64,000 nucleotides of DNA from Phaeacidiphilus oryzae TH49 (lineage in GTDB: Bacteria > Actinomycetota > Actinomycetes > Streptomycetales > Streptomycetaceae): positions 256,055-320,054 of the forward strand of contig NZ_JQMQ01000005.1 in assembly GCF_000744815.1 (NCBI RefSeq). Reading direction: 5' to 3'. The notes under the pieces were generated by a model. That model was not told the origin of the DNA, did no database searches, and saw only the letters and a program-made list of their open reading frames with translations. This document shows, one piece after another, positions 49,556 through 58,702 of the stretch; position 1 is the stretch's first letter, and each line of letters starts with the position of its first letter. A program made the translations under genes and the position numbers.

Positions 49556-50305
49556 ATGACCGTCCGCCTGGAGCGCCGGGGACCGATCGCGGTCCTCACC
49601 CTCGATCGCCCGGAGAAGCGCAACGCCTTCGACGCGGCCGCCACCCAGGCGCTGGACTCGGCCCTCAACGCGTTCGAGGACGATCCGGGGCTGCGCGCCG
49701 CCGTCCTCACCGGCGGGCCGCGGTTCTTCTCCGCCGGGACGGACGTCAGGACCTGGGCCGGCACGCCGACCGAGCGCGGCGGCCCGTACGGCATCGCCGC
49801 CCGGGCCCTGCGCAAGCCGCTGATCGCCGCGGTGGAGGGGGTGGCGGCGGGCGGCGGCTTCGAGATCGCCCTGAGCGCGACGATGGTCGTCGCCTCGACC
49901 GAGGCCCGGTTCTCCTTCCCGGAGGTGGGACTCGGCCTGGTGGCCGAGTGCGGCGGCCTGTTCCGCGGGCCGCGGGCGCTGCCGCTGAACGTGGCCCGCG
50001 AGCTGCTCCTCACCGGCCGCCCGCTCACCGCCGAGCGCGGCTACGCCCTCGGCCTGGTCAACCGGCTCACCGAGCCCGGCGGCGCGCTGGACGCCGCCCT
50101 GGCGCTCGCCGAGGAGGTCGCCGCGCAGGCGCCGGTCGCCGTCGCCGAGACGCTGGCCGCGGTCGAGGCGGCCTACGCCGAGGCGAACGCCGCCGGGTGG
50201 GAGAGCACGGCCGAGTCCGCCGTCCGGGTCCGGGCCACGGCGGACGCCGTCGAGGGCGTGGCCGCCTTCCTCGAACGGCGGCCGGCCCGCTTCTCCGGGC
50301 GCTGA
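49556..50305 (+). CDS. enoyl-CoA hydratase/isomerase family protein
   Basis: A 249-residue crotonase-fold protein. FFSAGTDVRTWAG and VEGVAAGGGFEIALSATM form the oxyanion hole, and the FPEVGLGLVAECGG region supplies the acidic residues of hydratases. GGGG lies 7 bases before the ATG. It is convergent with the acyl-CoA ligase at 50344, which would make its substrate, so both may belong to one acid-degradation pathway. Confidence 0.9.
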   Translation: MTVRLERRGPIAVLTLDRPEKRNAFDAAATQALDSALNAFEDDPGLRAAVLTGGPRFFSAGTDVRTWAGTPTERGGPYGIAARALRKPLIAAVEGVAAGGGFEIALSATMVVASTEARFSFPEVGLGLVAECGGLFRGPRALPLNVARELLLTGRPLTAERGYALGLVNRLTEPGGALDAALALAEEVAAQAPVAVAETLAAVEAAYAEANAAGWESTAESAVRVRATADAVEGVAAFLERRPARFSGR

Positions 50306-50343
50306 TCCAAGGCCCGCTCTCCTCCCCGCCGGCCGGGGTCCTG

Positions 50344-52047
50344 TCAGGTCTGGTTCCGCAGCTCCGGGAACTGGTCGTCGCGGTAGTCGGTGGCCTCGCC
50401 GGCACCGCCGGCGGCGGCCCGCGCCTCGCGTTCGCGGAGGTCGACCCGGCGGATCTTGCCGGAGATCGTCTTCGGCAGATCGTAGAACTCGACCCGGCGG
50501 ATCCGCTGGTAGGGGGCGAGCTTCTGCCGGGCGTGCCGGAGGATCGAGCGGGCCGTCTCCGGTGTGGGCTGGAAGCCGACGGCGAGCTGGATGTAGGCCT
50601 TCGGCACGGAGAGCCGGAGTTCGTCGGGCGCCGGCACCACCGCGGCCTCGGCCACCGCCGGGTGCTCGATCAGCACGCTCTCCAGCTCGAACGGCGAGAT
50701 CTTGTAGTCCGAGGACTTGAAGACGTCGTCCGTGCGCCCGATGTAGAAGATGTAGCCCTCCGCATCGCGGGAGGCGACGTCGCCGGTGTGGTAGTAACCG
50801 CCCGCCATCGCCTCGGCGTTCCGCTCCGGGTCGCCCTGGTAGCCGGTCATCAGGGAGACCGGCCGCCTGGAGAGGTCGACGCAGATCTCGCCCTCGTCGG
50901 CCGGCAGTCCGGTGAGCGGGTCGACCAGCACGATCGGCACGCCCGGCAGCGGCGGCCCCATCGAGCCGGGCTTGACCGGCATCCCCGGCACGTTGCCGAC
51001 GGCGAGCGGCAGTTCGGTCTGCCCGTAGCCGTCCCGGATGGTCAGCCCCCAGGCCTTGGCGACCTGGTCCATCACCTCGGGGTTGAGCGGCTCGCCCGCG
51101 GACAGCAACTCGCGCAGGCCCGGGGGCCGTTCGGAGAGTTCGGCCTTGATCAGCATCCGCCATACGGTCGGCGGGGCGCAGAAGGTGTTCACCCCGGCCC
51201 GGCGGATCTGCTCCAGCAACCGGGCCGCGTCGAAGCGGGCGTAGTTGTAGACGAAGATGGTCGCCTCGGCGATCCACGGCGCGAAGAAGCAGGACCAGGC
51301 GTGCTTCGCCCAGCCCGGGCTGGAGATGTTCAGATGGACGTCGCCCGGCTTGGCCGCCACCCAGAAGGAGGTCGCCAAGTGCCCCACCGGGTATGAGATC
51401 TGGGTGTGCTCGACCAGCTTGGGCCGGCTGGTCGTGCCGGAGGTGAAGTACAGCAGCTGGGGGTCGCCCGGCGCGGTGCCCGGGTGCTCGGCGGGCGGCA
51501 CGTCCAGCCGGTAGGCGTCCCGATAGGCGATGCATCCGGGGGGCGCCTCCCCCACCGCGATCCGCTGGTAGTCCCCGGGAACCTCGGCGAACTTGCCGGT
51601 GTCCGCGGCGTTCGCCAGGACGTGCCCCACCCGCCCGCGCTCGATCCGGTCGATCAGCTCGGCGGGGCCGACGGCGGTGGTGGTGGGGAGGATCACCGCG
51701 CCGAGCTTCATCACCCCGAGCATCGACTCCCAGAGCTCGACCTGGTTGTCGAGCATCAGCAGCACCCGGTCGCCGCGGCCGACGCCGTGCGCGGCCAGGT
51801 GCGCGGCGACCTGGTCCGAGCGGCGGGCCAGCTCGTCGAAGGAGTACCTGGCCTCCGAGCCGTCCTCCTCGACGATCCACAGCGCCGTGCGCTCCTGGCC
51901 CCGGGCGACGGCGTCGAACCAGTCGATCGCCCAGTTGAACCGGTCGCCGAGGTCCGGCCAGGCGAACTCCTCGACCGCTCGCTGGTAGGCCAGGTTCTGC
52001 AGAAGGTCGCGGGCCGCGCGGTAGGCCGCCGTGGTGGGGGACACCAT
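50344..52047 (-). CDS. medium-chain acyl-CoA ligase-like AMP-forming synthetase (from internal start)
   Basis: A 567-residue adenylate-forming enzyme as read from ATG 52047, which has GGAG four bases upstream. YFTSGTTSRPK is the phosphate loop (Ser for the usual Gly), and DGYGQTE, YHTGDVASRD, GRTDDVFKSSDYKI and KTISGKIRR (catalytic Lys) follow in order. It resembles ACSM-type ligases that activate medium-chain or aromatic acids. The frame is open upstream without a stop into an XRE regulator, so this product may be made alone, as part of the fusion listed separately, or both. Confidence 0.75.
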   Translation of the reverse strand: MVSPTTAAYRAARDLLQNLAYQRAVEEFAWPDLGDRFNWAIDWFDAVARGQERTALWIVEEDGSEARYSFDELARRSDQVAAHLAAHGVGRGDRVLLMLDNQVELWESMLGVMKLGAVILPTTTAVGPAELIDRIERGRVGHVLANAADTGKFAEVPGDYQRIAVGEAPPGCIAYRDAYRLDVPPAEHPGTAPGDPQLLYFTSGTTSRPKLVEHTQISYPVGHLATSFWVAAKPGDVHLNISSPGWAKHAWSCFFAPWIAEATIFVYNYARFDAARLLEQIRRAGVNTFCAPPTVWRMLIKAELSERPPGLRELLSAGEPLNPEVMDQVAKAWGLTIRDGYGQTELPLAVGNVPGMPVKPGSMGPPLPGVPIVLVDPLTGLPADEGEICVDLSRRPVSLMTGYQGDPERNAEAMAGGYYHTGDVASRDAEGYIFYIGRTDDVFKSSDYKISPFELESVLIEHPAVAEAAVVPAPDELRLSVPKAYIQLAVGFQPTPETARSILRHARQKLAPYQRIRRVEFYDLPKTISGKIRRVDLREREARAAAGGAGEATDYRDDQFPELRNQT

Positions 52048-53088
52048 CGTCTCCAAAAGGAAGTGCGGGGACTCGATCGGCCCCAGTCTGGCCTGCCGGG
52101 CGGCCACCCGGCCAGCACTCGCCGGGGCCGCTTCCGCGGTTCGCCCCCGGCGGGTCCGCTCAGCGCGTGCGGTCGGACGGACGGGTCCTGCCCGGCTCGT
52201 GCCGTTCCCCCTGCGCCCTCTGCTCCCCCGCTCCTCCCGCTCGCCCCGCTCCCGCGCCTCGTCGGCCCGGTCCGCGGTGAGCGCCGTGGAGGCGAGGAGG
52301 CGCAGCTTCTCGTCGCTCTCGCTGCCCTGGTCGGCGTAGTAGAGGACCAGCAGCAGCCCGTCCACCGGAAGCTTGTCCCGGTGGAGGCGCAGCTCGCCGA
52401 CGACCGGGTGGCGGACGGTGGTGGTGCCGCCGTCCATCGCGCGGACGTCGTGCCGGGCCCAGAGGGCGCGGAACCGCTCGCTCGACAGCGCCAGCTCCCC
52501 CACCAGTTCCACGAACCGCGGATCGTCGACGTCGTCGCCGACGGACTTCCTGAAGGCCGCGACGAACCCCTCGGTGGCGCGCGCCCAGTCCTGATGGAAG
52601 GCCCGCTCCTCCGGGTCGAGGAGCAGCGAGCGCAGCCTGTTGCAGCCGGGCCGGAGGCGCGGGGAGAGGGCGACCGCCAGCCGGTTCGAGGCCAGCACGT
52701 CGAACGCCCGCCCCTCCACGAAGGCCGGCACCTGCACGCTCGCCAGCAGCTCGTGGAGGCGCGCGGGCACCCGCTCCGGCCTCGGCCGCCGCTGCCGCCG
52801 GGGGCGGGGGGCGGCCAGGCCGACGAGGTACTCCTGCTCCAGCTCGTCCAGCCGCAGCACCCGGGCGAGGGACTCCAGCACCTGGACGGACGGGTTCTTG
52901 TCCCGGCCGCGCTCCAGCCGCAGGTAGTAGTCGGCGCTGATGCCCGCGAGCATGGCGACCTCCTCCCGGCGGAGTCCGGGGACGCGGCGGTTCCCGCCGG
53001 GAGGCAGCCCGGCCTGCTCCGGGGTGACCAGCCCCCGCCTGGCCCGGAGGTAATCGCCCAGCGGATTGGCGCGGTCCCTGTCGCTCAT
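50344..53088 (-). CDS. XRE/MmyB-type regulator continuous in frame with the acyl-CoA ligase
   Basis: From ATG 53088 the frame encodes an XRE helix-turn-helix (about 35-90: VPGLRREEVAMLAGISADYY), then a MmyB-like ligand-binding domain (about 105-272: LLASVQVPAFVEGRAFDVLA, WARHDVRAMDGGTTTVRHP). An Arg/Glu/Gly-rich stretch (about 275-345) runs straight into the ligase, 914 residues in all. MmyB regulators normally end near residue 275-290, but no stop codon exists here. A fused sensor-enzyme, read-through translation with an internal ligase start, or a base error in the linker are the options. It is divergent from an SDR gene, the usual neighbour of such regulators. Confidence 0.6.
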   Translation of the reverse strand: MSDRDRANPLGDYLRARRGLVTPEQAGLPPGGNRRVPGLRREEVAMLAGISADYYLRLERGRDKNPSVQVLESLARVLRLDELEQEYLVGLAAPRPRRQRRPRPERVPARLHELLASVQVPAFVEGRAFDVLASNRLAVALSPRLRPGCNRLRSLLLDPEERAFHQDWARATEGFVAAFRKSVGDDVDDPRFVELVGELALSSERFRALWARHDVRAMDGGTTTVRHPVVGELRLHRDKLPVDGLLLVLYYADQGSESDEKLRLLASTALTADRADEARERGEREERGSRGRRGNGTSRAGPVRPTARAERTRRGRTAEAAPASAGRVAARQARLGPIESPHFLLETMVSPTTAAYRAARDLLQNLAYQRAVEEFAWPDLGDRFNWAIDWFDAVARGQERTALWIVEEDGSEARYSFDELARRSDQVAAHLAAHGVGRGDRVLLMLDNQVELWESMLGVMKLGAVILPTTTAVGPAELIDRIERGRVGHVLANAADTGKFAEVPGDYQRIAVGEAPPGCIAYRDAYRLDVPPAEHPGTAPGDPQLLYFTSGTTSRPKLVEHTQISYPVGHLATSFWVAAKPGDVHLNISSPGWAKHAWSCFFAPWIAEATIFVYNYARFDAARLLEQIRRAGVNTFCAPPTVWRMLIKAELSERPPGLRELLSAGEPLNPEVMDQVAKAWGLTIRDGYGQTELPLAVGNVPGMPVKPGSMGPPLPGVPIVLVDPLTGLPADEGEICVDLSRRPVSLMTGYQGDPERNAEAMAGGYYHTGDVASRDAEGYIFYIGRTDDVFKSSDYKISPFELESVLIEHPAVAEAAVVPAPDELRLSVPKAYIQLAVGFQPTPETARSILRHARQKLAPYQRIRRVEFYDLPKTISGKIRRVDLREREARAAAGGAGEATDYRDDQFPELRNQT

Positions 53089-53256
53089 GTCCGCATCGTA
53101 GATCAGGACGGAACGGGCAGAGGGGGTCCTGCCAGGACCCCGGAAGACGGGGGCACTGCCGCGGGCCCGCGGCCGGACCAAGACTGGGGACGTGGCCGCG
53201 AGAGCGTGCCCGGCCGGTCGGCAGGACGCCGCCGGCACCCCGAACAGGAGCAGTCC

Positions 53257-54018
53257 ATGGACATCAGCAACCGCACCGTCTTCATCGCCGGCGCCACCTC
53301 GGGCATCGGCCTTGAGCTGGCCCGCCGCTTCACCGCCGCCGGCAGCACCGTGGTCGTCGGCGGCCGCCGTACCGACCTGCTGGAGAAGCTGGCGGCGGAG
53401 GGGTTCGGCACCGTGCCGATCGACGTCACCGACCGGGACAGCGTGGACCGGGCCCGGGACGAGGTCCTCCGCGGCCATCCTGAGCTGGACACCGTGGTGA
53501 CCATGTCCGGCGTGATGATCCCGGAGGACCTCCGCGACCCGGCGCACTTCGAGGCCGCACGGCAGACCGTGGAGACCAACCTCCTCGGCACCATCCGGGT
53601 GATCGACGCCTTCACCCCGCATCTGGTCGGACGCGGGGCCGGCCGGATCGTCACCGTCAGCTCGGGGATCGGCTTCCTGCCGTTCCCGGCGATGCCGACG
53701 TACGCCGCCACCAAGGCCGGCGTCCACGCCTACTCCGAGGCGCTCCGGGTGCAGCTGGCCGACACCGGCGTCGGCGTCTCCGAACTGGTCCCCCCGGCGG
53801 TCGCCCTCACCCCGGAGCACAGCCGGCTCAACCCCCGCGCGCTGCCGCTGGAGGCCTTCGCCACCGAGGTGATGGACCTGCTGCGGGCCGAGCCCACCCC
53901 GGACGAGATCCTCGTCGAGGGCGTCATGATGCACCGCTGGGCCGAGCGCGACGGCACCTACACCGAGCTGGTCGCCCAGCGCGCGCAGGCGCTCGGCGCC
54001 CTCCTCGGCCGGCGCTGA
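53257..54018 (+). CDS. short-chain dehydrogenase/reductase (DltE-like)
   Basis: A 253-residue SDR. FIAGATSGIGLELARRF is the cofactor loop and YAATKAGVHAYSEAL holds the catalytic Tyr/Lys, with Ser in VTVSSGIGFLPF. AGGAG lies 6 bases before the ATG. It is divergent from the XRE/MmyB regulator, which in this family typically controls such a neighbouring oxidoreductase. The substrate is unknown. Confidence 0.9.
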   Translation: MDISNRTVFIAGATSGIGLELARRFTAAGSTVVVGGRRTDLLEKLAAEGFGTVPIDVTDRDSVDRARDEVLRGHPELDTVVTMSGVMIPEDLRDPAHFEAARQTVETNLLGTIRVIDAFTPHLVGRGAGRIVTVSSGIGFLPFPAMPTYAATKAGVHAYSEALRVQLADTGVGVSELVPPAVALTPEHSRLNPRALPLEAFATEVMDLLRAEPTPDEILVEGVMMHRWAERDGTYTELVAQRAQALGALLGRR

Positions 54019-54058
54019 CACCCGGCGGCCTCCGCCCGCTCTCCAGCCCTTGCGTCTG

Positions 54059-54106
54059 ATACCCCCCAGGGGTACAAAGGAGCCGAGTTGATACCCCCTG
54101 GGGGTA
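54059..54106. promoter_or_regulatory. two CsoR-type copper boxes
   Basis: ATACCCCCCAGGGGTA (54059-54074) and ATACCCCCTGGGGGTA (54091-54106), spaced 32 bases apart, match the G/C-run inverted repeat bound by copper-sensing CsoR repressors. They precede the copper ATPase. No csoR gene is in the window. Confidence 0.85.
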
Positions 54107-54164
54107 CCCGACCCCTTGGTCGGCCGGGCCCGAGCGGACGATGAGAGGCGTGGAGGAGACCGGG

Positions 54165-56480
54165 ATGAGTACCGCGGCAGCCATGGACCGATCCGAGGTC
54201 GAACTCGCCATCGGCGGGATGACCTGCGCCTCCTGCGCGGCCCGGATCGAGAGGAAGCTCAACCGGATGGACGGCGTGGCGGCCACCGTCAACTTCGCCA
54301 CCGAGAAGGCGCACGTCGCCTACCCGGACGGGGTGGACGTGGACGAGCTGATCGCGACCGTCGTGAAGACCGGGTACACGGCGGAGGTGCCGCGACCGGC
54401 CGAGCCGGAGCCCGGAGGCCCGGAGCCCGGAGGCCCGGAGGCCGCGCACGGCGGCAGCGGCAGCGGTGGGGGCGGGAGAGCCGGCGACCGGCCCGCCGAC
54501 TCCGCCGAGCTGGTGGCGCTGCGTCAGCGGCTGCTGGTCTCGGCGGTGCTGGCGGTGCCGGTGATCGTGCTGGCCATGGTGCCGGCCCTGCAGTTCACCT
54601 CCTGGCAGTGGCTCTCCTTCGCCCTGACCGGACCGGTGGTCGTGTACGGCGGCTGGCCCTTCCACAGGGCGGCGGCGGTGAACGCCCGGCACGGGGCCGC
54701 GACCATGGACACCCTGGTGTCGGTGGGCACGGTCGCCGCCTTCGGCTGGTCGGTCTGGGCGCTCTTCCTCGGCCACGCCGGGATGCCGGGGATGCGGCAC
54801 GGCTTCGACCTGTCGGTGGGCGACGCGGACCCGTCCTCCAGCCTCTATCTGGAGGCCGCCGCCGGAGTGACGGCGTTCATCCTCCTCGGCCGGTACCTGG
54901 AGGCGCGGGCCAAGCGCCGCGCCGGGGCCGCCCTGCGGGCGCTGCTGGAGCTGGGCGCCAAGGACGTCGCGGTGCTGCGCGGCGGGCGCGAGGTACGGGT
55001 GCCGGTCGGGCGGCTCGCCGTCGGGGACCGGTTCGTGGTCCGCCCCGGCGAGAAGATCGCCACCGACGGAACGGTGGTCGAGGGCACCTCGGCGGTGGAC
55101 GCCTCGATGCTGACCGGAGAGTCGGTGCCGGTCGAGGTCGGCGCCGGGGACGCGGTCACCGGGGCCACGGTGAACGCCGGCGGACGGCTGGTGGTCGAGG
55201 CGACCCGGGTCGGCGCCGACACCCAGCTGGCCCGGATGGCGAAGCTGGTCGAGCAGGCCCAGAACGGCAAGGCCGCCGCCCAGCGGCTGGCCGACCGGAT
55301 CTCCGCGGTCTTCGTCCCGGCCGTCCTCCTCATCTCCCTTGCCACCCTGGGCGTCTGGCTGGGCGTCAGCGGCTCGGCGGCGGAGGCGTTCACGGCCGCG
55401 GTGGCGGTGCTGATCATCGCCTGCCCGTGCGCCCTCGGGCTGGCCACCCCGACCGCGCTGATGGTCGGCACCGGCCGGGGCGCTCAGCTGGGCATCCTGA
55501 TCCGGGGCCCGCAGGTGCTGGAGTCCACCCGCCAGGTCGACACCATCGTGCTGGACAAGACCGGCACCGTCACCACCGGGCGGATGACCCTCCTCGCCGT
55601 CCACACCGCCGAGGGCGTCACGGAGAAGGAGGCGCTGCGGCTGGCCGGCGCCCTGGAGCACGCCTCGGAGCACCCGATCGCGCAGGCGGTGGCCGCCGCG
55701 GCGAGCGAGCGGCTGGGCGAGCTGCCGCCGGTCGAGGAGTTCGAGAACGTCCCCGGCCGCGGGGTGGAGGGCGTGGTGGACGGGCACGCCGTCGTCGCCG
55801 GACGGGAGGCGCTGCTGGCCGACTGGGCGCAGCCGCTGCCGGCCGGACTGGCCGCCGCCAAGCGGCGGGCCGAGGCCGCCGGCCGGACCGCGATCGCGGT
55901 CGGCTGGGACGGGGAGGCCCGCGCGGTCCTGGAGGTGGCCGACGCGGTGAAGCCGACGAGCCGTCAGGCCATCGCCGAACTGCGGGAGTTGGGACTGACC
56001 CCGGTGCTGCTGACCGGGGACCACCAGGCCGTGGCGCGGTCGGTCGCGGACGATGTGGGGATCACGGAGGTGATCGCCGAGGTGCTGCCGGAGGACAAGG
56101 CCGCGGTGGTCTCCCGGCTCCAGTCCGAGGGCCGCGCGGTGGCGATGGTCGGGGACGGAGTCAACGACGCCGCCGCGCTGGCCCAGGCGGACCTCGGACT
56201 GGCCATGGGCACCGGTACCGACGCGGCCATCGAGGCCGCCGACCTCACCCTGGTCCGCGGCGACCTGCGGGTCGCGGCCGACGCCATCCGGCTCTCCCGC
56301 CGCACCCTGTCCACGATCAAGGGCAACCTCTTCTGGGCCTTCGGCTACAACGTCGCGGCCCTGCCGCTGGCGGCCTTCGGCCTCCTCACCCCGATGATCG
56401 CCGGCGCCGCGATGGCCTTCTCCTCGGTCTTCGTGGTGAGCAACAGCCTGCGCCTGCGCCGCTTCCGGGCGCAGGCCTAG
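54165..56480 (+). CDS. copA: copper-exporting P1B-type ATPase
   Basis: A 771-residue CopA-type pump. One N-terminal metal-binding domain ([10 protein letters not shown], Cys21 and Cys24) and a Gly-rich linker precede the membrane domain. CPC in [15 protein letters not shown] is the intramembrane copper site. DKTGTVTTG contains the phosphorylated Asp, EHPIAQA the nucleotide-binding His-Pro, and [10 protein letters not shown] the hinge. The ATG at 54165 is chosen for GGAGGAG upstream; ATG 54141 is in frame but lacks a site. Twin CsoR boxes predict induction by copper. Confidence 0.95.
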   Translation: MSTAAAMDRSEVELAIGGMTCASCAARIERKLNRMDGVAATVNFATEKAHVAYPDGVDVDELIATVVKTGYTAEVPRPAEPEPGGPEPGGPEAAHGGSGSGGGGRAGDRPADSAELVALRQRLLVSAVLAVPVIVLAMVPALQFTSWQWLSFALTGPVVVYGGWPFHRAAAVNARHGAATMDTLVSVGTVAAFGWSVWALFLGHAGMPGMRHGFDLSVGDADPSSSLYLEAAAGVTAFILLGRYLEARAKRRAGAALRALLELGAKDVAVLRGGREVRVPVGRLAVGDRFVVRPGEKIATDGTVVEGTSAVDASMLTGESVPVEVGAGDAVTGATVNAGGRLVVEATRVGADTQLARMAKLVEQAQNGKAAAQRLADRISAVFVPAVLLISLATLGVWLGVSGSAAEAFTAAVAVLIIACPCALGLATPTALMVGTGRGAQLGILIRGPQVLESTRQVDTIVLDKTGTVTTGRMTLLAVHTAEGVTEKEALRLAGALEHASEHPIAQAVAAAASERLGELPPVEEFENVPGRGVEGVVDGHAVVAGREALLADWAQPLPAGLAAAKRRAEAAGRTAIAVGWDGEARAVLEVADAVKPTSRQAIAELRELGLTPVLLTGDHQAVARSVADDVGITEVIAEVLPEDKAAVVSRLQSEGRAVAMVGDGVNDAAALAQADLGLAMGTGTDAAIEAADLTLVRGDLRVAADAIRLSRRTLSTIKGNLFWAFGYNVAALPLAAFGLLTPMIAGAAMAFSSVFVVSNSLRLRRFRAQA

Positions 56481-56489
56481 TGCCGGCGG

Positions 56490-57155
56490 TCAGTCCGGCA
56501 TCGGCTCGGCGTAGTGCCGGAAGCCGGTGCGCTCGCTGTGGATGGCGTACAGCAGCTCCGCCAGCGCGGCGGGGCTGCTGTGCGCCGCGTCCGGGCGGAT
56601 CGCCCCGGGGACGATGAGCTGGGCGGCGTGGATGTTCTCCGGGGCGAGCGCGTCGTGGAGCATCCGGGCGTAGGCGCTCTCCGCGGCGAAGGCGATCGAG
56701 GTGCCGGCCCGCTCGGCGTTCGGCCGGACCGCCGTGCCGCCGTTGACGAAGAGAAGGGTGCCCCGGCCCAGCTCGCGCATCCCGGGCAGCACCGCGTTGA
56801 CGCAGCCGATCGCCCCCAGCAGGGAGAAGGCCAGCGGGTCCGCGAGGTCGGCGGCCGCGGTGTCCAGGACCGGCTTCATGAAGTCGGCCCGCACCGACGG
56901 GCTGTACTGCAGGACCTCGACGGGCCCGAGTTCCGCCCCGGCCGCCTCCAGGGCGCCGGTGAGCGAGTCCGGGTCGAGGACGTCGGCGGCGAAGCCCCGG
57001 GCCGTGACGCCGGCCGAGGCCAGCTCGTCCACCAGCTCCTTCCGGCGTTCGGCGGTACGGGAGAGGAGAGCGATCCGGTGGCCGGCGGCTCCGAAGCGGC
57101 GGGCGGCGGCGAGGCCGAGGCCGGGCCCGGCACCGATGAGGGCGAACGTGGTCAC
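56490..57155 (-). CDS. short-chain dehydrogenase family protein
   Basis: A 221-residue SDR-like protein. FALIGAGPGLGLAAARRFG is the nucleotide loop, but the usual Tyr-x3-Lys pair is not obvious (SIAFAAESAYARMLHDAL stands in its place), so it may be an atypical or non-catalytic member. The GTG at 57155 follows AAGGA by 8 bases. It is convergent with copA, 9 bases apart, and divergent from the quinate/shikimate transporter. Confidence 0.8.
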   Translation of the reverse strand: MTTFALIGAGPGLGLAAARRFGAAGHRIALLSRTAERRKELVDELASAGVTARGFAADVLDPDSLTGALEAAGAELGPVEVLQYSPSVRADFMKPVLDTAAADLADPLAFSLLGAIGCVNAVLPGMRELGRGTLLFVNGGTAVRPNAERAGTSIAFAAESAYARMLHDALAPENIHAAQLIVPGAIRPDAAHSSPAALAELLYAIHSERTGFRHYAEPMPD

Positions 57156-57249
57156 AAAAGCGTCCTTCGGGGGAGTTCGGGAGAGAGCGTCGGGGTGGAG
57201 CGGTTGCCAGGGCGCCACGCTAAGCCCCGGAACGGCCCGCCGCGAGGGC

Positions 57250-57278
57250 TTGACAGCACGGCCCGGGGGCAAGACCAT
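57250..57278 (+). promoter_or_regulatory. promoter of the quinate/shikimate operon
   Basis: TTGACA (57250-57255), a 17-base spacer and GACCAT (57273-57278). Transcription would start near 57285, just before the palindrome at 57304-57319. Confidence 0.5.
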
Positions 57279-57303
57279 CCTCCCCGAGCCGTTTTAACTA
57301 TCT

Positions 57304-57319
57304 GGTGGGTTAACTCACC
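57304..57319. promoter_or_regulatory. candidate operator of the quinate/shikimate operon
   Basis: GGTGGGTTAACTCACC, a 16-bp inverted repeat with one mismatched pair and a GTTAAC core, just downstream of the promoter. The TetR protein encoded at the end of the operon is the likely binder. Confidence 0.6.
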
Positions 57320-57375
57320 GGCGCGGTGGGACGGCCGCCCTCCTGCCCCTCCCGAGTACTCGACGAGGAGTACCC

Positions 57376-58692
57376 ATGAGCAACGGCAAGTCCAGAACCG
57401 CGGCAGCGGGCGCGTGGATAGGCAGCGCGCTGGAGTACTACGACTTCTTCATCTACGGCAGTGCCGCGGCGCTGATCTTCCCCAAGGTCTTCTTCAACCC
57501 GGACGACCCGTCCACCGCCACCCTCACCTCCCTGGCCACCTTCGGCGTCGCCTACGCGGCCCGCCCGGTCGGCGCGCTGATCCTCGGCCACTTCGGCGAC
57601 CGGCTGGGACGCCGCCGGATCATGGTCTTCACGGTGGCCCTGATGGGCCTGGCCACCTTCCTGATCGGCTGCCTCCCCACCTACCGCCAGATCGGCGCCG
57701 CCGCCCCCGTCCTGCTGGTGGTGCTGCGAGTGCTGCAGGGGCTGTCCGCGGCCGGGGAGCAGGCGGGGGCCAGCAGCCTGACCCTGGAGCACTCCCCCGA
57801 GGGGCGGCGCGGCTTCTTCACCAGCTTCACGCTGATCGGCACGCAGTTCGGGCAGATCATCGCGACCCTGGTGTTCATCCCGGTGGCCGACCTGCCGGAG
57901 CGTCAGCTCCTCTCCTGGGGCTGGCGGATCCCCTTCCTGGTGAGCGCGGTGGTCACGGTCGTCGCGTATCTGATCCGGCGCCGGCTGGACGAGACCCCGG
58001 AGTTCCGGCAGGCCGCCCAGGAGGGCCGGCTGGCCCGGCTGCCGCTGGCGGAACTCCTGCGCCGCCATTGGACCGCCGTCCTGCGCATCGTCCTGGCCAG
58101 CACCATCGCCACGGCCTCCACCGTCTTCACGGTCTGGGCGCTGAGCTTCGGCGCGGAGAAGGAGGGCCTGGACCGCTCGCTGCTGCTGTGGGTCGGCGTC
58201 GCCGCCAACGTGGTCGCCGTCTGCGCCATCCCGCTGTGGGCGCGGCTCTCCGACCGGATCGGCCGCAAGCCGGTCTTCGCCGTCGGCTGCTTCGGCAGCG
58301 CGGCGCTGTTCTACCCGTACGTCTGGTCGCTGACCACCCGAAGCTATCCGCTGGTCTTCCTCTTCGGCGTGCTCTTCTTCGGGGTGGTCTACAGCGCCGC
58401 CAACGGGGTCTGGCCCAGCTTCTACGCGGAGATGTTCAGCACCCAGGTGCGGCTCTCCGGACTCGCCGTCGGCACCCAGATCGGCTTCGCGGTGGCCGGC
58501 TTCGCCGTCACCTTCGCCCAGCAGATCCAGGACGCCCACGGCTGGCTGGGGGTGGCCGGCTTCAGCGCCGTCATCTGCGTGATCGCCGGGCTGGCCGGGC
58601 TCACCGCCCGGGAGACCCACCGGATCCCCACCGCCGCCCTGGGCCAGGGCATCCGAACCGAGGCGGCCGCCCGGCCGCTGACCACCACCTGA
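57376..58692 (+). CDS. MHS-family proton symporter (shikimate/quinate-type transporter)
   Basis: A 438-residue, 12-helix metabolite:H+ symporter. GSALEYYDFFIYGSAAALIF and GHFGDRLGRRRIM are signatures of the ShiA/ProP/KgtP group. GAGGAG lies 5 bases before the ATG. It is first in an operon with shikimate dehydrogenase and dehydroshikimate dehydratase, so uptake of shikimate, quinate or dehydroshikimate is the natural reading. Confidence 0.9.
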   Translation: MSNGKSRTAAAGAWIGSALEYYDFFIYGSAAALIFPKVFFNPDDPSTATLTSLATFGVAYAARPVGALILGHFGDRLGRRRIMVFTVALMGLATFLIGCLPTYRQIGAAAPVLLVVLRVLQGLSAAGEQAGASSLTLEHSPEGRRGFFTSFTLIGTQFGQIIATLVFIPVADLPERQLLSWGWRIPFLVSAVVTVVAYLIRRRLDETPEFRQAAQEGRLARLPLAELLRRHWTAVLRIVLASTIATASTVFTVWALSFGAEKEGLDRSLLLWVGVAANVVAVCAIPLWARLSDRIGRKPVFAVGCFGSAALFYPYVWSLTTRSYPLVFLFGVLFFGVVYSAANGVWPSFYAEMFSTQVRLSGLAVGTQIGFAVAGFAVTFAQQIQDAHGWLGVAGFSAVICVIAGLAGLTARETHRIPTAALGQGIRTEAAARPLTTT

Positions 58693-58702
58693 AAGGCCAT
58701 CG

